Below, one piece after another: positions 1 to 7,350 of a stretch of 64,000 bases of DNA. The notes under the pieces were generated by a model. It was not told the DNA's origin and did not search any database. It saw nothing but the letters and a program-made list of their open reading frames with translations. Where the stretch lies: NCBI GenBank assembly GCA_963782985.1, contig CAWALU010000010.1, positions 124,001-188,000 on the forward strand. The letters are read 5' to 3'. The first letter of the stretch is position 1. Each line of letters opens with the position of its first letter. Origin of the DNA: CAVSWT01 sp963782985 (GTDB lineage Bacteria; Bacteroidota; Ignavibacteria; Ignavibacteriales; Ignavibacteriaceae). Made by a program: the position numbers and the translations under genes.

Positions 1-2
1 AC

Positions 3-77
3 GGGATAAAAATTAATTTTGAAAAAATTTCAGGCAATACATTAATAAATGGAATATTAATAAGAAGAATTTATTAG
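3..77 (+). CDS. C-terminal end of a truncated upstream gene, possibly malectin-like
   Basis: An open frame enters from the left edge and runs 24 codons to a TAG stop at 75-77. Its last residues read ...FEKISGNTLINGILIRRIY. A pattern of F-x-x-I-x-G-x-x-x-I-N-G-I near the end resembles the last strand of malectin-like or related carbohydrate-binding beta-sandwich domains often found at the end of glycoside hydrolases. That family link is inference from a very short piece. The frame lies 34 bases before the esterase gene on the same strand, so the two could share a transcript. Confidence 0.45.
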   Translation, partial: GIKINFEKISGNTLINGILIRRIY

Positions 78-111
78 AAAATTTTTATACGATTTTATAG
101 AAAGCAAATTT

Positions 112-1227
112 ATGAAACGCGTTATAGTTGCGGCTGCAATAATAACTGCTTATTTATTTTCAGGATGTTCTTCTTCAAGCGAAATTGTAACCAAGCCTGG
201 ACAGCACAGCGCAAAGTTTGCAAAAGAATTAACTAAAAAAATAGGTTATAAATATCTATTGTATCTGCCGAAAGATTATTTTAATCAAAAAAAAGAATTC
301 CCATTAATTTTATTTCTTCACGGTTCGGGTGAAAGAGGCGACGACCTTGAAGCAGTTAAAAGAAATGGTCCGCCAAAAATAGTTGATTCAAAAGATGATT
401 TCCCTTTTATATTGGTATCGCCGCAGTGCCCGCAAAATGAAAATTGGTCTGAAGGCTGGGCGGTTACATCGTTAAATGCGCTGCTAGACGAAGTGATTGC
501 AGATTATAATGTGGATACAAGCAGAATTTATTTAACCGGTTTAAGTATGGGCGGATTTGGAACATGGACTTTAGCTGAAGAATATCCAAATAGATTTGCA
601 GCCATAGCTCCGGTATGCGGCGGGGGAGATCCCGATAAGGCATGTAATATTCGTAGAATTCCAACCTGGGTTTTTCACGGCGCTAAAGATAATGTGGCTC
701 CAATTTCAAATGCAGAAGAAATGGTCAATGTATTAAAAGAATGCGGAAGCGATGTGCAGTTTACTGTTTATCCGGAGGGCGGGCATGACATATGGACAGA
801 GACTTATAATAACCCTCAGCTTTACGAATGGTTTTTATCTCATTCCAGATCAATTACTAAATTATTAGAAGTAGAAAAGCAAAATGTTAAAGCATCTTCG
901 GGCAATGCTTATTACGCTTTTGACGGAAACTTTGGCACGAGATGGGAAAGCGAATGGAACGATCCACAATGGCTGACAATTAATTTGGGGAAAATTCAAA
1001 AAGTAAATAGTTTAACAATTTTTTGGGAAACTGCATTTGGGAAGGAATATGAAATACTTTCTTCAGCAGATAATAAAAAATGGTTATCTGTTTATAACGA
1101 AAAAAATTCCAACGGCGGAGTTGATAAAATTATTTTTGATAATTTAGAAACGCGCTATTTAAAATTTAATTTTTTAAAGCGGGGAACTCAGTGGGGTTAT
1201 TCCATTTGGGAAATTGAGATAGAATAA
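112..1227 (+). CDS. Lipoprotein esterase (COG4099-like alpha/beta hydrolase) with C-terminal discoidin-like domain
   Basis: This is a 371-residue predicted lipoprotein. A hydrophobic leader ends in a lipobox, LFSGC, with lipidated Cys19. Residues about 45-245 are an alpha/beta hydrolase with nucleophile Ser145 in GLSMGG, Asp193 in HGAKDN and His225 in EGGHDIW. The segment HGSGERGDDL forms the oxyanion-loop region typical of COG4099 'predicted peptidase' and phospholipase/carboxylesterase-like enzymes found in polysaccharide loci. Residues about 255-371 look like an F5/8 type C (discoidin) domain (AYYAFDGNFGTRWESEW, then LTINLG), which usually binds sugars. The likely role is removal of ester groups such as acetyl or feruloyl from plant or algal polysaccharide at the cell surface. 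The true substrate cannot be read from sequence. A shorter paralogue without the discoidin domain lies at 11211-11948. Confidence 0.8.
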   Translation: MKRVIVAAAIITAYLFSGCSSSSEIVTKPGQHSAKFAKELTKKIGYKYLLYLPKDYFNQKKEFPLILFLHGSGERGDDLEAVKRNGPPKIVDSKDDFPFILVSPQCPQNENWSEGWAVTSLNALLDEVIADYNVDTSRIYLTGLSMGGFGTWTLAEEYPNRFAAIAPVCGGGDPDKACNIRRIPTWVFHGAKDNVAPISNAEEMVNVLKECGSDVQFTVYPEGGHDIWTETYNNPQLYEWFLSHSRSITKLLEVEKQNVKASSGNAYYAFDGNFGTRWESEWNDPQWLTINLGKIQKVNSLTIFWETAFGKEYEILSSADNKKWLSVYNEKNSNGGVDKIIFDNLETRYLKFNFLKRGTQWGYSIWEIEIE

Positions 1228-1589
1228 ACTTATTTTGTTAAAATTATTTATAGAGACTTTTCAATTTAACATTAAGCTAAATTGTGGAATTAATCACACC
1301 TTAGAATGTTTTGTTTATTAAATAAAATAAAATCATTCGGTATTTTCATTCCAATTTATTATTATTGTCAAGTTTCCCTTTAAAAAATTTTGCAATTGAT
1401 GTAATTAAAGTCCCAACATCAAATATTTGAATTTTATATTTGTGAATTGGTTAAACTTTAGTCATCAATTTAAAAAATATTGTCTATTGCTTGACAATAC
1501 CATTTGGGATTAAGAATTTTAAATAAGGTTTCTAATAAAATAACAACATTGCAATTCCTAATAATCCATAAGTAATTAAAAGTAAAAAC
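1228..1589. other. Gene-free AT-rich spacer
   Basis: This 362-base stretch is very AT-rich. I see no convincing hairpin terminator, repeat or reading frame in it. It presumably holds the end of the esterase transcript and the promoter for the small gene that follows, but I could not identify either. Confidence 0.5.
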
Positions 1590-1799
1590 ATGTCTAAAAT
1601 AAATTTGACAAATAAGTCCCGTGAAGATCAAATAAGAATAATAAACGATTATGTTAATAGAAGAAAGCAGCATAAAGAACAAGGCGATGTTTTACTTAAC
1701 CAGGTTGTCAATAGGTTCAAAATAAATTTTTTGAATAATGACCGTCAAAAAGCCGCCTACTTTAAAAGAATTATGAAGCATATTGAAGAAGGGAAGTAG
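1590..1799 (+). CDS. Small hypothetical protein
   Basis: A 69-residue ORF starting at ATG with no leader and no membrane segment. It is charged (many Lys, Arg, Asp and Asn) and probably helical and cytoplasmic (MSKINLTNKSREDQIRII, then ...KRIMKHIEEGK). I do not recognise a family. The even charge distribution and clean ATG favour a real gene, but the strand opposite also carries an open frame of similar length, and the neighbours give no functional hint. It is followed after 47 bases by an outer-membrane protein gene on the same strand. Confidence 0.4.
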   Translation: MSKINLTNKSREDQIRIINDYVNRRKQHKEQGDVLLNQVVNRFKINFLNNDRQKAAYFKRIMKHIEEGK

Positions 1800-1846
1800 C
1801 TTCCAAAGTTTACAAATAGAAATTGATTTATTTGAGGAATTAGTAA

Positions 1847-2491
1847 ATGAAATACTTTAAATATTTAATTTTATTTCTTCCGCTCTTATTCGTTGAGTTA
1901 ACAGCTCAGCCAAAAGTTAATAGCTCTCCATATCTTTCAGGCAATCTTGCAATTTCAAATTCTTCTTTTCCGATGAGCGATGATAATAATAATTCAATGA
2001 AGGCTGCCGTCGGTATTGGTTTTGGATTCCCAATTAATAAAGAAATTTCTTTTTACAGCAGGTTTACTTATACTTCCAAACCAAATTTTACCGCGTTTGA
2101 TTATTTAACTTATGTTGATAACGATATGAGTATTATCAACCAGCTTACCGCCGCAAACATTTCTTACTCGCAATTAATTTTTAACGCCGGACTGCAATAC
2201 AACTTTACTATTACGAATGGATTATTGCTTGGTATTTCCAGCGGATTTACATACTCTATTGTAAATCAAAAAGTGTCGCTTCAAAATGGAAAGATGATTG
2301 AGTCAATGGATAACGAAGGATTATACGGATATTTTGCGGGCGCTAACTTAGAGAAAACTTTTGATGAAAGTAATTTCTCAATTTTTGGCGAAGCGCAATA
2401 TAATTTTATTAAAAAAGATTTAGTCTATTACCGGAGTAAATTTGGTGGAACTAATTTTACAATTGGCGGAAAATATTATTTAAGTGAATAA
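1847..2491 (+). CDS. Outer-membrane beta-barrel protein, function unknown
   Basis: A 214-residue protein with a cleavable signal peptide (MKYFKYLILFLPLLFVELTAQ, cut after TAQ). The mature part alternates hydrophobic and polar residues and is rich in aromatic girdle residues, with segments such as FYSRFTYTSK, LIFNAGLQYNF and FTIGGKYYL. It ends in a Y-Y-L-x motif close to a terminal beta-strand, as in small 8-stranded barrels of the OmpA-barrel/OmpW-like type (outer membrane protein beta-barrel domain). The family is known as structural or transport-related. A specific role cannot be inferred. A GAGGAATTAG stretch upstream may act as a ribosome site. Confidence 0.65.
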   Translation: MKYFKYLILFLPLLFVELTAQPKVNSSPYLSGNLAISNSSFPMSDDNNNSMKAAVGIGFGFPINKEISFYSRFTYTSKPNFTAFDYLTYVDNDMSIINQLTAANISYSQLIFNAGLQYNFTITNGLLLGISSGFTYSIVNQKVSLQNGKMIESMDNEGLYGYFAGANLEKTFDESNFSIFGEAQYNFIKKDLVYYRSKFGGTNFTIGGKYYLSE

Positions 2492-2693
2492 GTTTTAGTA
2501 TATAATTATTACTAACATTTCACATTTATTTTTAATCAGCAAAATATTAATTTTTATTAAAACTTAATATCTTGGGGAATTAAAATCTTTATCATATCTT
2601 TGAATAAAAATTATTCAATCATCAAATCTAAAAAAATAAGTTAGTTTATTTGCCTTTGTTATAAAGACAAATTTATGACGATGGAGCATTTAT

Positions 2694-3605
2694 ATGTATG
2701 CATTGGAAGTTCAAAATCTAAATAAAACATTTGACAAAGTTAAAGCGGTTGATAATGTTTCATTTTCTGTTCCCGAAGGTTCAGTCTTTGGTTTAATTGG
2801 AAGGAATGGCGCGGGAAAGACTACTACAATTAGAATGCTAATGAATATTTATATGCCTGACAGCGGAGATGTAATTTTACGAGGGACTAAAATTGGACAG
2901 GAGTTTAAAGAGAAAGTCGGTTACTTGCCTGAAGAACGCGGCTTATATAAAAAGATGAATGTAATTGATACGCTTATGTTTTTTGCCGAGCTAAAAGGAA
3001 AAAGCGGAAATGAAGTTCATCAAAAAGCGGAATTTTATTTAAAGCAGTTTGATTTGCTTGATAGAAAAACATCTAAGATTGAAGACCTCTCAAAAGGCAA
3101 TCAGCAAAAAATACAATTCATTGCAACCATTCTACATAATCCGGAATTTATAATTTTGGACGAGCCGTTTTCCGGGCTTGATCCTATCAATACAAATCTC
3201 TTAAAGCAAATTATACTTGATATGAAAAAAGAAGGTAAGGTAATAATTTTTTCAACTCACTTAATGGAATTTGCTGAAAAAATGTGCGACCATATTGCAA
3301 TGATAGATCATGGTAAAATTATTTTAAGCGGTGAATTGAAAACTATTAAAATGAATTACGGCAAAAGAAATGTCAGTTTAGATTATGAAGGGGATATTTC
3401 ATTTTTAAATAACCATCCCATTATCGATAGAATTGAAAATTACGGCAACACCACCGGAGTGAAAGTTAAAAATGATTCCGACGTACAGAAGCTGTTAACG
3501 CTGCTTGTCCAAAATAATATTACCGTTAATAAATTTATCGCCGATGAAATTTCTCTGCACGAAATATTTGTAACCTTAGCCGGAAGGGAGAATGCAAATG
3601 CTTAA
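2694..3605 (+). CDS. ABC transporter ATP-binding protein (NatA-like)
   Basis: A 303-residue ABC ATPase. Walker A is GRNGAGKT at 36-43, the signature LSKGNQQKIQF sits in the middle, Walker B is FIILDEPFSGLDP, and the H-loop is STH. The C-terminal roughly 80 residues form the accessory domain seen in NatA/CcmA/YhaQ-type exporters (DUF4162-like). The permease gene starts 14 bases before this gene ends, in another frame, so the two are translationally coupled and form a two-gene exporter. Members of this group export Na+, drugs or peptides. The substrate is not evident here. Confidence 0.9.
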   Translation: MYALEVQNLNKTFDKVKAVDNVSFSVPEGSVFGLIGRNGAGKTTTIRMLMNIYMPDSGDVILRGTKIGQEFKEKVGYLPEERGLYKKMNVIDTLMFFAELKGKSGNEVHQKAEFYLKQFDLLDRKTSKIEDLSKGNQQKIQFIATILHNPEFIILDEPFSGLDPINTNLLKQIILDMKKEGKVIIFSTHLMEFAEKMCDHIAMIDHGKIILSGELKTIKMNYGKRNVSLDYEGDISFLNNHPIIDRIENYGNTTGVKVKNDSDVQKLLTLLVQNNITVNKFIADEISLHEIFVTLAGRENANA

Positions 3606-4866
3606 CAAAAGAATTTTAACGGTAATTAAGCGGGAGCTTAGAATGAAGTTGTTAAGCAGAACGTTTATAATAATGACGTTGCTTATACCTCTTTTTATGA
3701 TTGGAATTATTGGGCTTCAAACATTTTTATATTCTTATAATGAAGACCAAAATGCTAATCTTATTGTAATTTCAGAATCACCTGAAATAAGCGCCAGCGT
3801 TAAAAATGAACTTTTATCAATACCCGAAGTAATGAGAAAAAAATATAGCGTTGAGTACGAAACTGTAACTAAAAATAAATTTGATGATAGATTAAACGAA
3901 CTAAAAAAAGATATTACTTCCGAAAAAATTTCAGGAGTGGTTTATATTTCGGATTCAGCTTTGGTTAATAAGAAAGTTGAATTTTATTCTAAGAATCCCA
4001 ACAATACAGCGCTCTTTAATAATTTAAGACGCCCGATTAACACGGCATTAATTAGTTTGTTTTTTGCCGATCGTAAATTAAACGACAATGAAATTAATTT
4101 TGCCCGCAACAACGTAGATTTTACAGGCTACAGAATTACCGCCGAGGACGAAGTTGAAGAGGAGGGAATTGGAAACACGATTATATCTTTTTTATTTTCT
4201 TTTCTCCTTTATATCAGCTTAATTTTTATGGGGCAGATGACGATGAATTCAGTAGTTGAAGAAAAGAATAATAAAATTGTGGAGATACTTTTATCTTCCG
4301 CCAGCAGCAATGAACTGATGGCGGGTAAAATTTTAGGAACGGCTATTACAGGACTAATGCAAATGGCTATTTGGCTTACTCCATTAATATTAATTATTTC
4401 AACTACCTGGTTTGCGCTTCCCGCAGAATTTATTTTAAAATTAAGATTGACCGATATATTATATTTCTTATTCAATTACTTTATAGCGCTCATTACATTT
4501 TTAGGATTGTTCGCGGCTGTGGGAGCAATTTTTGATAACAGCCAGGACGCGCAATCAGGCGTGTGGCCTTTGCTAATGTTAATTATGATTCCTTTCTTTA
4601 TTGCGCTTAGCCTGCAATCAAATCCCAACAGCAGCATCGCAACAATAACTTCAATAGTTCCTTTTGCATCTTTAATTGTAATGCCTGCGCGCGTAAGCTT
4701 GGTCGATGTTCCATCATGGCAGCTAATACTCTCTATATTAATAAGCGTTGGAGTAATGATATTAATTTTCCCTCTTGCTGGTAAAATATTTAGAGTAGGA
4801 ATTTTAAGAACGGGTAAAAAACCAAAATGGTCTGAAGTCGTTAGATGGCTGAAATATAAATATTAA
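3592..4866 (+). CDS. ABC-2 type permease (NatB-like)
   Basis: A 424-residue membrane protein partnered with the preceding ATPase. One membrane helix lies near residues 20-43, followed by a large extracytoplasmic region of about 150 residues. A cluster of about five or six helices follows, starting near residue 195 (TIISFLFSFLLYISLIFMG) and ending near 395. The motif NSVVEEKNNKIVEILLSSASSNELMAGKILG between the second and third helices is typical of ABC-2 permeases of the NatB/YhaP family. The first codons overlap the ATPase gene. A C-terminal basic tail faces the cytoplasm. The transport substrate is unknown. Confidence 0.88.
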   Translation: MQMLNKRILTVIKRELRMKLLSRTFIIMTLLIPLFMIGIIGLQTFLYSYNEDQNANLIVISESPEISASVKNELLSIPEVMRKKYSVEYETVTKNKFDDRLNELKKDITSEKISGVVYISDSALVNKKVEFYSKNPNNTALFNNLRRPINTALISLFFADRKLNDNEINFARNNVDFTGYRITAEDEVEEEGIGNTIISFLFSFLLYISLIFMGQMTMNSVVEEKNNKIVEILLSSASSNELMAGKILGTAITGLMQMAIWLTPLILIISTTWFALPAEFILKLRLTDILYFLFNYFIALITFLGLFAAVGAIFDNSQDAQSGVWPLLMLIMIPFFIALSLQSNPNSSIATITSIVPFASLIVMPARVSLVDVPSWQLILSILISVGVMILIFPLAGKIFRVGILRTGKKPKWSEVVRWLKYKY

Positions 4867-5051
4867 GATGGAGGAATGGAATAATGATTGATTCAATGGA
4901 TGATTGAATGAAAGTAGCGGATGAAAAATAAATTTTTGTTTTAACTGATTTCCATCTCACCAATTTTCAATCTCTCCTTTTTTAACAAGTTGAGTAATTG
5001 ATTACAAATTGTTATTATTAAAAAAATTTTATAATAAAAAATAAATTTAAA

Positions 5052-5318
5052 ATGATAATTGATCATAACAGCGAACGACCAAATATAGAGTATCCGTGCG
5101 AGTGGGAATATAAAGTTATCGGAGCCAACGTTGACAATTTAATAAAAGCTATTGAAACCGCGGCTAACGGGTTGAATTATACAATTACCCCTTCCAACGT
5201 AAGTAAAAATGGAAAGTATTACAGTTTAAATTTTAAAGTCGATGTTCCGAACGAAGTAGTGCGCGATTTAGTTTATCAAAAGCTTGGCGAAAGCGAAGAA
5301 ATAAAAATTGTACTGTAA
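5052..5318 (+). CDS. DUF493 (YbeD-like) protein
   Basis: An 88-residue protein with the DUF493/YbeD core: a YPCEWEYKVIG first strand, then DNLIKAIETAANG, then YYSLNFKVDVPNEVVRDLVYQKLGESEEIKIVL. The length matches the family (about 87-100). The E. coli member YbeD has a ferredoxin-like ACT-type fold and no firmly assigned function. The gene stands alone between the ABC exporter and the convergent foldase gene. Confidence 0.75.
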   Translation: MIIDHNSERPNIEYPCEWEYKVIGANVDNLIKAIETAANGLNYTITPSNVSKNGKYYSLNFKVDVPNEVVRDLVYQKLGESEEIKIVL

Positions 5319-5463
5319 ATAGTAAAGTCGTTCCGCGAACGTCTCTCTAAAAGAAATAAATAACGTTAAAAATTAGATAGTTATTATTATACATTTTTTT
5401 AATAAGAGTATTTTCTAGCGGAGACGTTTTCAAAACTTCTGCCAGTAAATTATAATCTATCAC

Positions 5464-7305
5464 TTAGGGATTTACTTTTTTAGAATTTTTCCAAATGTCA
5501 AACCATTCGTACCATGAATTTGTAAACGGCAAAGCCGTCATTACTCCGCCGAATCCTATAAACTTATAAGTAAACATATTAATATTTGAAACGCTAACTG
5601 CGCTTAAATTTTTCTGATTAATTGTTACTCCAAATTTATCAGCAAGCTCGCCGGTGTAGTTGTAAAAATGTTTTATAAATTTTTGAAATGATAAATCTTC
5701 TTTTAAAGCGCTTTTTACTTCTTCATAAGTTTTATTAGAAGGCGCGCTCGCTTCCTTTTTATCAATCAGCTTAAAAATTGAATAGCCTTCAGCTAATTTT
5801 AAAGGACCATAAACTTCACCAACTTTTAATTTTGCCGCTTGCTTGCCAATCTCGCCATGCGCAGTTACGGGAAAAAATCCGAATTCGCCTCCCGCTGCTT
5901 TGGTGCTTTCTCTAATTGAATATTTTTTTGCAAGCTCTCTAAAATCTTCTCCCATACTTAACTTATTTAAAATTAATTGAATGATGTCAAGATTATCAGT
6001 TAAAATTTCTAAAATATTTACTTCAGTAACAGGCGTTGATGAATTGTAAATTCTATTATATTCCTGCTTTACTTCATCGCTGGTAACTTCAATTGATTTG
6101 AACTGTTTATTCCTTAAAATATTTGCAAGATAATTTTCGCGCCACATATTTAATTCAGCTTTTATTTCCGGAGATTTTTGGAACCCTATTTTATAACCCT
6201 CTTGAGTAACCAACTGATTCTGAATATAAATTTTTATAACTGAATTTAATTTTGAAGCAACCAAATTCTTATCAAGTCGCGCTACTTCAAACCCATTCAT
6301 AGTTAAATCATAAAGAAATTCTTTTAGGGAGAGGTTATTATTTTTCATGGGGATGAAAACCATGTTTAAAGTATCGGGACTTATATCTTCTATGATTTTT
6401 AAAATATCATATTCAGCCAGCGAAAACGTTTCAACCTTTGTTGAATCATTTATATTCTTTTCGCCTTTTTTCAGAGCCGCAAAAAATTTATCAGTTAGCA
6501 TCCAGAAAATTTTATCATCGTAATTAATTCTTTTTCCCTTTAAAAGATTTTTTAAATATTTTATTCCAAGTTTTTTTGCTCTTCTTTCTCTAATCAAATC
6601 CTTTATCTGCCTAGTAGATTCTGAGTTTAAATTATTCATTGAATCTTTCAAAAAAGTATTTTCTAATTGAAAAATAAACCAGCCGTAATCATTTTTTAAC
6701 GGAGTTGTAAATTCTTCCTTCTTTAAATTATAGATTGAGTCTTCCATCGTTGCATCATCCAAATCGCCAAAGCTTATTATTTGAAATGATGGTTCAATAT
6801 TATTATCATTTAAAGTATTAATTGAATCGAGTGAAAGGCTGTCTTTCAACAAAGCATAGAGTTTAAAAATTTTAGATGAATCATCCGAGCTTAGAATATT
6901 AACTTCAAGTTTAACAGAATTTCTTTTTAGCGCTTCCGAAACATCTGCATCAGAAATTTTTATTTTGCTATCAATTTCTTTTTTGTATAGTTCATCTCTA
7001 ACCAATAATTTTTCAATATGATTTATAAAATATTTTAAATACTCAAGCGTATCTAATCCTTCCGATTTTGCTCCTTCAGCCCAAAGCTTTTCAGCAATCA
7101 ATGAATAAAGAAATTCTTTTTTGAGCGAATCTGTATCGTAATAATCTTTGCTTAAGCGGGGCATCAATTCATATCTAATTTTAAACTCCTGCGAGCTAAT
7201 TTCTTCAGCGCCGACTTTTGCAACCGGCTTTAATTTTTGCTGGCAAAAAACAAAGCCGCTAAAAAGAAAAATTAAAAGTGAAGTGAATAAAAGAATTTGT
7301 TTCAT
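5464..7305 (-). CDS. Periplasmic peptidylprolyl isomerase / chaperone (SurA-PpiC-PpiD like)
   Basis: A 613-residue secreted foldase. I chose ATG at 7305 (MKQILLFTSLLIFLFSG...C) over the TTG seven codons upstream because it starts the signal peptide directly. A SurA-like N-terminal helical region (VGAEEISSQEFKIRYELMPRL) is followed by a weak, diverged rotamase-like segment around residues 125-225. A clear parvulin domain follows at about 425-530 (VNILEILTDNL..., REST..AGGEFGFFP, KVGEVYGPLKLAEGYSIFKL). It is expected to help fold outer-membrane and T9SS cargo in the periplasm. It lies downstream of the GH3 gene on the same strand with a 45-base gap and may be co-transcribed with it. Confidence 0.82.
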   Translation of the reverse strand: MKQILLFTSLLIFLFSGFVFCQQKLKPVAKVGAEEISSQEFKIRYELMPRLSKDYYDTDSLKKEFLYSLIAEKLWAEGAKSEGLDTLEYLKYFINHIEKLLVRDELYKKEIDSKIKISDADVSEALKRNSVKLEVNILSSDDSSKIFKLYALLKDSLSLDSINTLNDNNIEPSFQIISFGDLDDATMEDSIYNLKKEEFTTPLKNDYGWFIFQLENTFLKDSMNNLNSESTRQIKDLIRERRAKKLGIKYLKNLLKGKRINYDDKIFWMLTDKFFAALKKGEKNINDSTKVETFSLAEYDILKIIEDISPDTLNMVFIPMKNNNLSLKEFLYDLTMNGFEVARLDKNLVASKLNSVIKIYIQNQLVTQEGYKIGFQKSPEIKAELNMWRENYLANILRNKQFKSIEVTSDEVKQEYNRIYNSSTPVTEVNILEILTDNLDIIQLILNKLSMGEDFRELAKKYSIRESTKAAGGEFGFFPVTAHGEIGKQAAKLKVGEVYGPLKLAEGYSIFKLIDKKEASAPSNKTYEEVKSALKEDLSFQKFIKHFYNYTGELADKFGVTINQKNLSAVSVSNINMFTYKFIGFGGVMTALPFTNSWYEWFDIWKNSKKVNP

Positions 7306-7350
7306 AAAAATTTTTGTAAATCTCAAAATTAGCTGTTTTAGAATTTCTTA

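Noticed and set aside
1470..1682. Minus-strand frame of 70 codons overlapping the small hypothetical gene
   Set aside because: Its hydrophobic translation is what AT-rich antisense sequence tends to give; the plus-strand reading has a better start and charge pattern, though neither is certain.
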